This document shows, one piece after another, positions 15,081 to 22,876 of a stretch of 28,950 nt of DNA (positions within the stretch are counted from its first letter, which is position 1; each line of letters opens with the position of its first letter). This DNA is from CAYTRP01 sp964625145. GTDB taxonomy: Bacteria; Sumerlaeota; Sumerlaeia; SLMS01; JAHLLQ01. Position numbers and translations under genes: made by a program. The notes under the pieces were generated by a model. The model was given only the letters and a program-made list of their open reading frames with translations. It had not been told where the DNA came from and did not search any database. Location: NCBI GenBank assembly GCA_964625145.1, contig CAZVAQ010000034.1:1-28950 (forward strand). Reading direction: 5' to 3'.

Positions 15081-15650
15081 ATGGCCGCCGGCGACGCTGT
15101 GGCGAGTCCCCATCAGAATAAGCCGCGCATTTATTCAATCGGGCCCTTCTGGCCGGGGTTGGTCATCTCCGCCATCGTGGCGGGGGCCATGCTGCCGTGG
15201 ATCCACGCCGAACATGCGGTGGAAATCAGCATTCCGTGGATGGAGGTTTGGAGGCTCCCACAGGGCATGCCCCTCTGGGTTCTGATCGCGGCGGGCGTTG
15301 GGGCATTCCTGTCCTCGATCCGCAGCCGGGTCAGTATCGACGAGCAAAACCGGACCGTTACTAACTGGCGCTGCATAGGGATCTTCGTCCCATGGTCCAA
15401 GGAAACGAGGCCCTTCGAGGAAGTGCGCGCAGTTTGGTTGGGGGTGTATGGCGGGCTCACAAGCATTTCGGCGGGTGAACTCTTGACCGAAAGCGAGAAT
15501 GACGGCACTCAACCAACGCCTTCGAATGCCCTGAGTGTGCATCTGGTCTTTCACGACCGGTGCCGATTTGTGGTTGGTCAAGGTAGTGACAATCGAATGC
15601 TGGCGTTGTGCGAGGAATTGTGCACTTTGTTTGGCGTGAGGCGTATCTGA
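15081..15650 (+). CDS. Small two-helix membrane protein with PH-like cytoplasmic region
   Basis: 189 aa, not recognised by family name. Two hydrophobic helices (about residues 22-41 and 63-80) are followed by a soluble region, RVSIDEQNRTVTNWRC...PWSKETRPFEEVRAVWLG. That stretch has the alternating pattern of small bacterial PH-like domains that sit after a helical hairpin. The C-terminus is Cys-rich for its length (LALCEELCTLF). A GAGG is seven bases before the ATG. It is divergent from the VIT/vWA gene across 140 bases and 82 bases upstream of the DUF2911 gene. Function unknown. Confidence 0.7.
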   Translation: MAAGDAVASPHQNKPRIYSIGPFWPGLVISAIVAGAMLPWIHAEHAVEISIPWMEVWRLPQGMPLWVLIAAGVGAFLSSIRSRVSIDEQNRTVTNWRCIGIFVPWSKETRPFEEVRAVWLGVYGGLTSISAGELLTESENDGTQPTPSNALSVHLVFHDRCRFVVGQGSDNRMLALCEELCTLFGVRRI

Positions 15651-15732
15651 CTACTGACGCCTGCCGAATTCCCCCCATTGACATCCGGCAGGGCATTGCC
15701 ATCCTCGCTTATTCCCACCGGAGTATTTCCCC

Positions 15733-16299
15733 ATGAAGATCCGCCCCGCTTTCGCCCTTCCGATCCTTGCCCTTTTGTTGATGGCCTTGGCTGTCCCGAC
15801 GCTTTGGGCCCAAGTCCAACCGCGCGTCAGCCCCCACAGCGCCACCAGCGCCGTTGTGGACGGCAACCGCGTCAGCATCTTTTACGGCCGCCCGTACATG
15901 ACTCACCCGCGGACGGGGGAGGCGCGCGTGATCTGGGGAGGCTTGGTCCCCTTTGACCGCGTCTGGCGCACGGGCGCCAACGAGGCAACGCTGCTGACGA
16001 CGCAGCAGCCAATCCTGATCGGCGAGACGCGGATCGAGGCAGGCGTCTATTCGATCTGGACGCTGCCCAAGGAAGACGGCTCCGCCACCCTCATCATCAA
16101 CGCCCAGGTCGGCCACTGGGGCACCCAGTACGACGAAAGCCAGGACCTCGCCCGGATTCCGATGTCCTCCAAGGATCTGGAGGAACAGGTGGAGCAGTTC
16201 ACGATTTCCGTGGAACGCGGCAGCGAGGAAAACACCGGCGTGATCCGCATGCTGTGGGACAAGAAGGAGTTCTTCGTTCAGTACCGGAAGGCGGAATAG
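15733..16299 (+). CDS. Exported DUF2911 family protein
   Basis: 188 aa. A signal peptide of about 26 residues (ending TLWA, then QVQPRVSP) is followed by the DUF2911 pattern: SPHSATSAVVDGNRVSIFYGRP, GGLVPFDRVWRTGANEATLL, AGVYSIWTLPKEDG, and a WGTQYDES block. DUF2911 proteins are secreted beta-rich proteins of unknown function, common in Bacteroidota and related groups. The ATG follows CGGAG ten bases upstream. The stop TAG is followed directly by a nonamer repeat tract and a nested hairpin. Confidence 0.92.
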   Translation: MKIRPAFALPILALLLMALAVPTLWAQVQPRVSPHSATSAVVDGNRVSIFYGRPYMTHPRTGEARVIWGGLVPFDRVWRTGANEATLLTTQQPILIGETRIEAGVYSIWTLPKEDGSATLIINAQVGHWGTQYDESQDLARIPMSSKDLEEQVEQFTISVERGSEENTGVIRMLWDKKEFFVQYRKAE

Positions 16300-16353
16300 A
16301 GCAGGGACAGCAGGGACTCCAAGGGCAAATGGGACGCCGGGGACGGGGGGTAC
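16300..16353 (+). repeat. Nonamer array (unit AGCAGGGAC) directly after the DUF2911 stop
   Basis: Starting at the first base after TAG, six 9-base units run in register. The first two are AGCAGGGAC, then TCCAAGGGC, AAATGGGAC, GCCGGGGAC and GGGGGGTAC. Four of the six end in GGGAC. The tract overlaps the 5' side of the nested hairpin at 16312-16390. Confidence 0.7.
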
Positions 16354-16390
16354 AACCGTCACTGGCGTCCTTGCTTTTTCTGGAGTCCCT
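16312..16390 (+). terminator. Three-tier nested hairpin, possible terminator of the DUF2911 gene
   Basis: The outer arms are AGGGACTCCA (16312-16321) and TGGAGTCCCT (16381-16390). The middle arms are GGACGCC (16332-16338) and GGCGTCC (16364-16370), and the inner arms GACGG (16342-16346) and CCGTC (16356-16360). The middle 3' arm is followed by TTGCTTTTTC, a T-rich run suited to intrinsic termination. The rest of the spacer to 16566 is C-rich with no gene that I can support. Confidence 0.55.
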
Positions 16391-16566
16391 CTCCCCCCAA
16401 AAAATTCGTCAAGTCCCTCTAATTGGCCTTCACCCCGCGGATTCTGTTTGCGCGCCGGGGGCTGCCGCCTACCCTTGTCCCCCCGGAGAGTGGGCGTCTT
16501 CCCAACCGCGACCCAATCCCCCGGCCCCACGCTCCACCCCCCAGTCCGCGCAGGAGGCCCTATCCT

Positions 16567-18834
16567 TTGCAGGAAGCCGAAGTCGAACTCCGCGAGCAGT
16601 TGAAGGATTTCATCCGTCACAAGAAATGGGAGCAGGCCGACGATCTGTGGCTCCAGGTAGTTGAAGGCGAACGCCGCTCGGCAGCCTTTCACCAATCCGT
16701 CGCCCGCTTTCTCCTGAACAAGAAGGAAATTGGCAAATTGCAGGAGTTTTACAACCTCCTGCTCTCAACACGAAATGACAACGGCGACCACGCGGCGGTG
16801 ATCGATGTGGCCGAGGCGTTGTTGGACCTCGAGCCCACCCTTGGGTTTCTTCGTCCGCAGCTCATCCGCGCCGTCGAAGGTCTCCACAAGGACCGCGACC
16901 CGGAACGCCTTAAGGAGATCCTGCTCATCTCCGGCCTCGATGGAGAAGCGCCGGATCTGGGCAAGGCCCTCGCACGGGTTGACGAGTTGCTCGGCGCCTC
17001 CCTCGGCCAGGTCTTCAAGCACCAGCAATGGGGTCTTGGCGTCGTGCAGCAGCTCGACGCGCAGGCCGGTTGGGCGATCCTGGATTTCCCCAAGAAGCCC
17101 AACCACCGCATGACGCTGGAGGGCCTGAAGAATTTCCTCACCAAGGTCCCCAACGATCACATCCTGGCGCGCATCGCCAAGGACGCCGAGGGCCTGAAGA
17201 AGGAAATGAAGTCCGACGCCTGCGGCGGGCTTCGCCTCGTGCTGAAGTCCATGGGCGGCACGGCCAAGGCCGCGGAGATCAAGCGGCTCCTGATGGATCG
17301 CTTCCTGGACGAGAAGGAATACAAGAGTTGGTGGAACAAGGCACGCGAGGAGGCGCGCCTGGATCCGTACATCGACATCAAGGGTACGGGCGCCTCGCTG
17401 GTGATGATCCTGCGCCGCGAACCGCGCAGCTTTGTCGATGAGATCCGCGTACGCCTGCTGGAGGCGAAGAGCGTCGAAGAGCGCCGCTCCGTGCTAAAGG
17501 ACGTCGCCAAGCATGGCGACAATGCGGATTTCAGCGCCGACGATCGCACGGCGCTGTACGCGCTGTTCTGCAAGCCCATCGAAGATGGCCGACTGACCAA
17601 CGACCAGGAGCGGCTCGGTCACGGGCTGCTCTATCAGGAATATCAGGACCTGTTCGGAGAGGATTGCTGCAATCCGATCGACGTCGACGAGCTGATTCGC
17701 AAGAGCCCGCTGGACGCCGTGGAGTGGATCACCTCGCTGCCGGTGTTCGAGCTGCAACGCGTCGGCATGGAGCACTTGCTGGAGGCGCATCCCGAAAGGG
17801 CGGCTGAACTGCTGGCCGAGGGTTTCTTCCGTGCCGATTCCAAGTTGCTCAAGTGGATGGAAGACCACGCCGACAAGAAGGGCCACGAAGATGTGTTTGA
17901 CCAATGCATCGAGCGGATCCTGGCGCGGCCGGAGCGCAATCCGGAGGTCTTCGCCTGGGCGGCGAGGGCAACCCTCGACGGCAAGTTCCCGCACGTGACC
18001 GAGTCGGTGCCCCGCATTGAGATCCTGACGCAGGTGCTGACCGTCCTGGACAGCATGGAGCAGGAAGCGCGCATTGATGGCGACAGTGTGGCCGCACGGC
18101 GCACGGTCCCCGGCCTTACCCGCCTGAAGGCAATCATCCAGGACGGGCACAACAAGTACGTGAAGGCGATCCTGAAGGAGGCGAAGCCCGACGAGGCGCG
18201 CCGCTTCCAGGCACGGCTGAACTACATGCCCAGCCTGACCGTGCAGGTGCGCTCGGCCATCGAGATGATCATGGCGGGCATGCACCCCGACCTGAAGAAG
18301 ACGACGCGGGCGGAGGACGAGGAGGAGAAGCGCAAGGCCTCCTTCCACTACGCCACCGCGGACGCGGTGGAACGCAAGCGCCGCGAGTTGTCGAACCTGG
18401 TGCAGGTGGAGATCCCGAAGACGAGCGAGGCCATCGGCATCGCGCGCGAGCTGGGCGACCTGAAGGAAAACGCCGAGTACCACGCCGCAAAGGATCGCCA
18501 GAAGCTGCTGATGCAACAGGCAAAGGAACTCGAGGACCTGATCGGGCGTGCCCGCATCATCGACCTCAAGACCGTGCGCACCGATTCAGTTCGCTTTGGC
18601 ACCCGCGTGCGCCTGAAGCAGATCGCCACCGGCACGGAGCAGGAACATGCCCTGCTCGGCATGTGGGAGGCAGATGGCGACAAGGGCATCATTTCGTACC
18701 TGACGCCTTTCGGCTCGCAGCTCATGAACCGCACCATCGGCGAGGTCTTCACCGTCAGTACGCCCGATGGCCGCAACGAGGAGTACGAGGTGCTGGCCAT
18801 TGAGGCCATCGCCGAGTCACCGGCGGTTTCCTGA
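16567..18834 (+). CDS. greA: Long GreA-domain transcript cleavage factor with N-terminal helical extension
   Basis: 755 aa, against about 158 for classical GreA. I start at TTG 16567 because AGGAGG lies nine bases before it; upstream codons are proline/arginine-rich and non-coding in style. Residues 1 to about 590 are mostly helical. Around residues 140-185 is a small beta-rich segment, GQVFKHQQWGLGVVQQLD followed by AGWAILDFPKKP, with the pattern of tudor/CarD-like SH3 domains. The C-terminus (about 595-755) is GreA: coiled-coil ERKRRELSNLVQVEIPKTSE, the tip GDLKENAEY with Asp631 and Glu634 (the acidic catalytic tip), then an FKBP-like end. Chlamydial GreA proteins are similarly long, around 700 aa. 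It should rescue backtracked RNA polymerase; the extension's role is unknown. Confidence 0.88.
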   Translation: MQEAEVELREQLKDFIRHKKWEQADDLWLQVVEGERRSAAFHQSVARFLLNKKEIGKLQEFYNLLLSTRNDNGDHAAVIDVAEALLDLEPTLGFLRPQLIRAVEGLHKDRDPERLKEILLISGLDGEAPDLGKALARVDELLGASLGQVFKHQQWGLGVVQQLDAQAGWAILDFPKKPNHRMTLEGLKNFLTKVPNDHILARIAKDAEGLKKEMKSDACGGLRLVLKSMGGTAKAAEIKRLLMDRFLDEKEYKSWWNKAREEARLDPYIDIKGTGASLVMILRREPRSFVDEIRVRLLEAKSVEERRSVLKDVAKHGDNADFSADDRTALYALFCKPIEDGRLTNDQERLGHGLLYQEYQDLFGEDCCNPIDVDELIRKSPLDAVEWITSLPVFELQRVGMEHLLEAHPERAAELLAEGFFRADSKLLKWMEDHADKKGHEDVFDQCIERILARPERNPEVFAWAARATLDGKFPHVTESVPRIEILTQVLTVLDSMEQEARIDGDSVAARRTVPGLTRLKAIIQDGHNKYVKAILKEAKPDEARRFQARLNYMPSLTVQVRSAIEMIMAGMHPDLKKTTRAEDEEEKRKASFHYATADAVERKRRELSNLVQVEIPKTSEAIGIARELGDLKENAEYHAAKDRQKLLMQQAKELEDLIGRARIIDLKTVRTDSVRFGTRVRLKQIATGTEQEHALLGMWEADGDKGIISYLTPFGSQLMNRTIGEVFTVSTPDGRNEEYEVLAIEAIAESPAVS

Positions 18835-18859
18835 ATACCCACGATGGGGGCGGCGCAAC

Positions 18860-19360
18860 GTGTCCACGCAGGCCGAACAGGACGATCGCACACCGTTCCC
18901 CTCTGACGTGGAGGAGGAGGCGGAAAGCACGGCTCCCGCCCCGAGCACCAAACGCGAGCCCAGCGGCGAGCGGCGCCCCCGCCGCCGCCGCAAGGCTCCC
19001 AACTCCGGCGACTTGTTCTTCCTCGTCGCCGTCTTCACCATCATCCTGCTGCTGGTGCTTGTTGGCCTGCGCGACCTGACCGGGTTGCTCTACAGCCGCG
19101 AGGCTGGCATCGTCCTGATCGTCGTCGTAATTCAATACCTTGTGCTCAAGAGCATGGACCGCACGCGCGTTTACCAGATGGAGAACCAACGCCTGCGGGA
19201 CTTGCGTCGCGCAGACCGTCTGCTGCTGCGTCGCGCGCGGGATGTCATTGAGGACCGGCTTGCGGATTCAACCACGCCCAACCCCGACATGCCGGAGGAC
19301 CAAGTCCGCTGGCGCACGCGCGCCGAGGAAGTGGTGAAGGAAATCGCCTCGAGTATTTGA
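18860..19360 (+). CDS. Two-helix membrane protein downstream of greA, unknown function
   Basis: 166 aa from a GTG at 18860, just 25 bases after the greA stop, with a G-rich stretch upstream as the only ribosome-site candidate. The N-terminal 50 residues are disordered: acidic (DVEEEAE) then strongly basic (RRPRRRRK). Two hydrophobic helices follow (about 51-70 and 83-97), then a charged helix probably forming a coiled coil (about 100-135, MENQRLRDLRRADRLLLRRA). Both ends should face the cytoplasm. I do not recognise the family. It is likely co-transcribed with greA and converges on the M32 peptidase gene. Confidence 0.7.
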   Translation: MSTQAEQDDRTPFPSDVEEEAESTAPAPSTKREPSGERRPRRRRKAPNSGDLFFLVAVFTIILLLVLVGLRDLTGLLYSREAGIVLIVVVIQYLVLKSMDRTRVYQMENQRLRDLRRADRLLLRRARDVIEDRLADSTTPNPDMPEDQVRWRTRAEEVVKEIASSI

Positions 19361-19433
19361 TCCGGCGTGTTTGGTGCAGTGCTTCGCGCTGGTGCCTGCG
19401 AATGTCACAAGCGCACCGCAGGATGCTCCGCCA

Positions 19434-20930
19434 TTACAGGCCGTACAGTTCCCCATACTTCTTCTCAAGATAGCGCAGATACGGTTCCGCTTCGGGAGCG
19501 CGGCCGGTGGCGTCCTCGACGATTTGCGGGCCGAGGCGGCGGCGGCCGACGCGATGAACGTGCTCGCGCAGCCATGACAGGATCGGGCTGAAGTCGCCCG
19601 ACTCCACGCGCTGCCACACGTCCGGCGTGTCCGCCTCCAGCTTCTCCCACAATTGCGCGGAGTAGAGGTTTCCCAGCGCGTAGGTCGGGAAGTAGCCGAT
19701 CAGGCCCTCCGACCAATGGACGTCCTGCATGCAGCCGTCGGCGTCGCTGGGCACGTCGATGCCGAGGTAGTCACGGTACTTCTCGTTCCACGCGGCAGGG
19801 AGATCGGCCACAGAGAGATTGCCTTCGATCAAGGCCGTCTCCAATTCAAAGCGAATGACCACGTGCAGGTTGTAGGTCACTTCGTCCGCTTCCACACGGA
19901 TGAGCGACGGGCGAACCTCGTTTGCGGCGGCGTAGGCGTCCTCCGCGGTCAGGTGTGCCATCTCCGTGGGGAACTCGGCGCGCAGCATTGGGAAGAAGTG
20001 ACGCCAGAACGGACGGCTGCGCCCGACGATGTTCTCCCACAGGCGCGATTGCGATTCGTGGATTCCCAGGCCCGGCGCGGAGCACAGGGTGGTGCGGCGC
20101 CATTCGCGCGGCAGGCCCATCTCGAACAGCGCGTGCCCGGCCTCGTGCAGCTCCGCCATGACCGAGGAGAAGAGCAGGTCTTCGCAATGTCGCGTGGTGA
20201 TGCGCACGTCATCGATGTCGAAGTCCGTGCAAAAGGGATGCGGCGCGGGATCGCGGCGGCCGCGGTTGAAATCGTAGCCGATGGCCTCCAACACCTTCCG
20301 GCCGAAGTTGCTGCAACCCTCCGCAACCCAGTTGCGATGCACCCACGAGACATCGGGCGCATTGGGCGAGGCCATGATGCGGGCCACGAGATCCTTCTGG
20401 CGCTGGGCCAGGGGCTTGAACACTGCGCGAACATGATCGCTGGAAACGCCGCGCTCGTAGTCTTCGAGCAAGGCATTGTAAGGCGAGCCTTCGTAACCGC
20501 AGTATTCCGCCTTCTGGCGTGTCAGCTCCAAGATGCGCTCCAGCGCGGGGCGGAAGGCGGGGAAGTCATTGGCCGCGCGCGCATGGCGCCACGCGTCGAA
20601 ACCGGCGGAGCGGGCCTCGGTGAACTCCTTGACGAAGCTTTCCGGCAGGCAGCGCGAGCGGTCGTAGTCGTACTTCGTCTCCTCCACCAGGCGCTTCTCA
20701 TCGCCGGTCAGGTTCGACGCGAGCAGATCGTTGAGCAAGCCGCCCATTTCCTCGGTGGTGAACAGCCGATGCACAAGGCCGGCGAGCGTGGCCAGTTGCT
20801 CGCCACGGGCGCGCGCGCCGCCGGAGGGCATCCAGCATTGCTGGTCCCAATTGAGCACGGCCATGGCCTTGCCGACGTCGTTCACCTCCGCGAGGAGTTC
20901 GCGAAGGCGATTCAGCTTGGAGTTGCTCAT
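19434..20930 (-). CDS. M32 family carboxypeptidase (thermostable carboxypeptidase 1-like)
   Basis: 498 aa, full family length, cytoplasmic. A zinc metallo-carboxypeptidase: the zinc motif HEAGH is at 262-266 with catalytic Glu263, and the third ligand Glu292 is in GIHESQSRLWEN. Other M32 blocks are AVLNWDQQCWMPSGG near the N-terminus, HPFCTDFDIDDVRITTR before the zinc site, and YNLHVVIRFELE and GYFPTYALGNLYSAQL in the C-terminal half. AAGGA precedes the ATG by seven bases. It begins 12 bases after the ribD stop and is the last gene of the FHA-phosphoesterase-ribD operon. It probably trims peptides in protein turnover. Confidence 0.96.
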   Translation of the reverse strand: MSNSKLNRLRELLAEVNDVGKAMAVLNWDQQCWMPSGGARARGEQLATLAGLVHRLFTTEEMGGLLNDLLASNLTGDEKRLVEETKYDYDRSRCLPESFVKEFTEARSAGFDAWRHARAANDFPAFRPALERILELTRQKAEYCGYEGSPYNALLEDYERGVSSDHVRAVFKPLAQRQKDLVARIMASPNAPDVSWVHRNWVAEGCSNFGRKVLEAIGYDFNRGRRDPAPHPFCTDFDIDDVRITTRHCEDLLFSSVMAELHEAGHALFEMGLPREWRRTTLCSAPGLGIHESQSRLWENIVGRSRPFWRHFFPMLRAEFPTEMAHLTAEDAYAAANEVRPSLIRVEADEVTYNLHVVIRFELETALIEGNLSVADLPAAWNEKYRDYLGIDVPSDADGCMQDVHWSEGLIGYFPTYALGNLYSAQLWEKLEADTPDVWQRVESGDFSPILSWLREHVHRVGRRRLGPQIVEDATGRAPEAEPYLRYLEKKYGELYGL

Positions 20931-20942
20931 GGTAGCTTCCTT

Positions 20943-22076
20943 TCAGTCTTCCGCGATTTCCGTGCACCAACCCACCAAGAGGGCGTCATTGTCGAAAAAA
21001 CGCCATTCCGCATGCTTGAGTGCAACGGCTTGTGTCATCGCAAGCGGCGGGGAGGACTGCAGGAGTGCGCCGAGGTGGTTTTCTCCCCCGCCAAGTAGTG
21101 TCGGCGCTACGAATGCGACGACGCGATCCACCAAGCCCGCGGCAAGGAAAGCGCCGGCCACGCGGCGTCCGCCTTCCACCAGCAATGACTGCACGCGCTC
21201 CTGCTTAAGGCGTTCCATCAGTGCATTGAGATCAACCCGCCCTTCGGCGTCCGCATCGACGCGCCAGACATCCGCACCGGCGCAGCGCAAGCGGTCTTCC
21301 GCTTCATTCGAAGCCGCGTGCGTGCAGACAATTGTGGCGATGCCTTGTTGTTCGGACAGCAACACGTGATTTGCAGGCAGGGACAAACCCGAGTCGAGCA
21401 CCATCCGGCGGCGCGGGGGGCCGAGGTCGGCACCAGGCACGCCGCGAACCGTGAGCCGTGCGTCGTCCTTGAGCGCGGTGGACACGCCGACGAGGATGGC
21501 GTCGCACTCGGCGCGGAGTTGGTGGACGTATTGGCGTGAGGCCTCGCCGGAAATCCACTTTGAATCGCCAGACGCGGAGGACGTGCATCCGTCGGCGGTC
21601 ATGGCCCATTTCAACGTCACCATCGGCCGGCCCAAGCGATGGAATAAGTGAAAGGCGGGATCGATGAGGCGGCATTCATGAGCCAACACGCCGGCCGTGA
21701 CTTCGATACCCGCGGCGCGGAGTCGCTCGATTCCGCCGCCGGCAGTGGGGTTGGGATCGCAAGTGCCTATCACAACGCGCGCAATGCCTGCACGGATGAT
21801 TGCCTCGGAACAGGGCGGAGTGCGGCCGGTGTGGTTACATGGTTCGAGGGTGACGTACATCGTCGCGCCGCGCGGATCGACGGTACAGTTGGCCAAGGCC
21901 ATGGCCTCCGCATGGGGGGCGCCGGCCCGGGGGTGGAACCCCTCTGCCAAGACGGCGCCGTCGCGCGCGATCACGCACCCGACGGCGGGATTCGGACGCG
22001 TACAACCCACGGCACGGCGCGCCAGCGTGATAGCGTGGCGCATCCATGTCGCGTCGTTGGTGCGTGTGGGCTGCAT
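20943..22076 (-). CDS. ribD: Bifunctional riboflavin biosynthesis deaminase/reductase
   Basis: 377 aa. It performs the second and third steps of riboflavin synthesis: deamination of the pyrimidinone ribosylamine phosphate, then NADPH reduction of the ribosyl chain. The N-terminal deaminase has zinc ligands His55 (PHAEAMAL, with catalytic Glu57), Cys80 and Cys89 in LEPCNHTGRTPPCSEAI. The reductase domain shows TLKWAMTADG, GDSKWISGEASRQYVHQLRA split across its NADPH site, and SLLVEGGRRVAGAFL. I chose the ATG at 22076, 14 bases after the upstream stop; the longer open frame is antisense-like and unrelated to RibD. No other rib gene or FMN riboswitch is present here. Confidence 0.96.
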   Translation of the reverse strand: MQPTRTNDATWMRHAITLARRAVGCTRPNPAVGCVIARDGAVLAEGFHPRAGAPHAEAMALANCTVDPRGATMYVTLEPCNHTGRTPPCSEAIIRAGIARVVIGTCDPNPTAGGGIERLRAAGIEVTAGVLAHECRLIDPAFHLFHRLGRPMVTLKWAMTADGCTSSASGDSKWISGEASRQYVHQLRAECDAILVGVSTALKDDARLTVRGVPGADLGPPRRRMVLDSGLSLPANHVLLSEQQGIATIVCTHAASNEAEDRLRCAGADVWRVDADAEGRVDLNALMERLKQERVQSLLVEGGRRVAGAFLAAGLVDRVVAFVAPTLLGGGENHLGALLQSSPPLAMTQAVALKHAEWRFFDNDALLVGWCTEIAED

Positions 22077-22090
22077 GAGTAACGCCCGGC

Positions 22091-22876
22091 TTACATGCCG
22101 TGGGCGAGCCGCTCGGACAGCTCCCGGGGCAGGCCCGCTTCGATGATCGCCTTCTGGGCGCCCTCGAGGTCGTACTTCAACCGGCGGATCTCCAGATACT
22201 CCTTGGTCACATCGATCACGGCGAAGCATGCGTCGGGGTTGTGGTCGCGCGGCTGGCCGACGCTGCCGACATTGACGAGGTAGCGGCGATCGCGGCGCAT
22301 CTTGATCTCGCCACGGCTTGCGCAATCAAGGTTCCCCCGGTCGTTCTCGATGATGAACGGCTGGTGGCTGTGACCGATGAAGCAGACCCATTCGTTGAAG
22401 TAGTTGAAGTTCGTGCGCGCGTCCCCCATGGTCAGGACATAGTTCCAATCGTTGGGGTCCTTGGGTGAGGCGTGGACGTAGAAGATGCTGTTGGATTCAT
22501 CACGAATCGACATGGGCATCTGGCGCAGAAACTCGATGTTTTCCGGTGTGAGCTGGTTGCGGGTCCACAGGACGGCGGCCTTGGCGATCTCATTGAAGTT
22601 TGAGATGTCGGTGAGGCTCAGACAGGCGTGATCGTGGTTGCCGGCGATGACCGGGATGTTGCGGTCGCGAATGACCTGGACGCACTCGTTGGGGCGGGCC
22701 CCGTATCCCACGATGTCGCCGCAGCAGACGATGCGCGGGATGCGGTCGCGGTCGATGGCCTCGAGGACCGCCTCAAGGGCGTGAAAATTACCGTGGATGT
22801 CAGAGATGATGGCAATGCGACCGTCTATGAGTGGCTCGGTCACATCGTCATCATTCAGGTTCGGATTCCCAGTCAT
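22091..22876 (-). CDS. Calcineurin-like metallophosphoesterase (YfcE/ApaH-like)
   Basis: 261 aa. All five metal-binding blocks are present: SDIHGN (25-30), GDIVGYG, GNHDH, YVHASPKD, and GHSHQPF. The NVGSVGQPRD segment near residue 213 is typical of the small prokaryotic YfcE-like phosphodiesterases. It may cleave a phosphodiester or a nucleotide; the substrate is not visible. The start overlaps the end of the FHA gene by 26 bases, so expression is coupled. ribD begins 14 bases after its TAA stop. Confidence 0.93.
   Translation of the reverse strand: MTGNPNLNDDDVTEPLIDGRIAIISDIHGNFHALEAVLEAIDRDRIPRIVCCGDIVGYGARPNECVQVIRDRNIPVIAGNHDHACLSLTDISNFNEIAKAAVLWTRNQLTPENIEFLRQMPMSIRDESNSIFYVHASPKDPNDWNYVLTMGDARTNFNYFNEWVCFIGHSHQPFIIENDRGNLDCASRGEIKMRRDRRYLVNVGSVGQPRDHNPDACFAVIDVTKEYLEIRRLKYDLEGAQKAIIEAGLPRELSERLAHGM

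Noticed and set aside
15709..16695. Minus-strand open frame of 328 codons across the DUF2911 gene
   Set aside because: It crosses a real gene and its structured spacer and has no family features.
17494..18516. Minus-strand open frame antisense to greA
   Set aside because: Shadow of the GreA fusion; His/Leu/Arg-rich without domains.
19653..21098. Plus-strand open frame of 481 codons across the M32 peptidase and ribD
   Set aside because: Antisense to two well-recognised genes.
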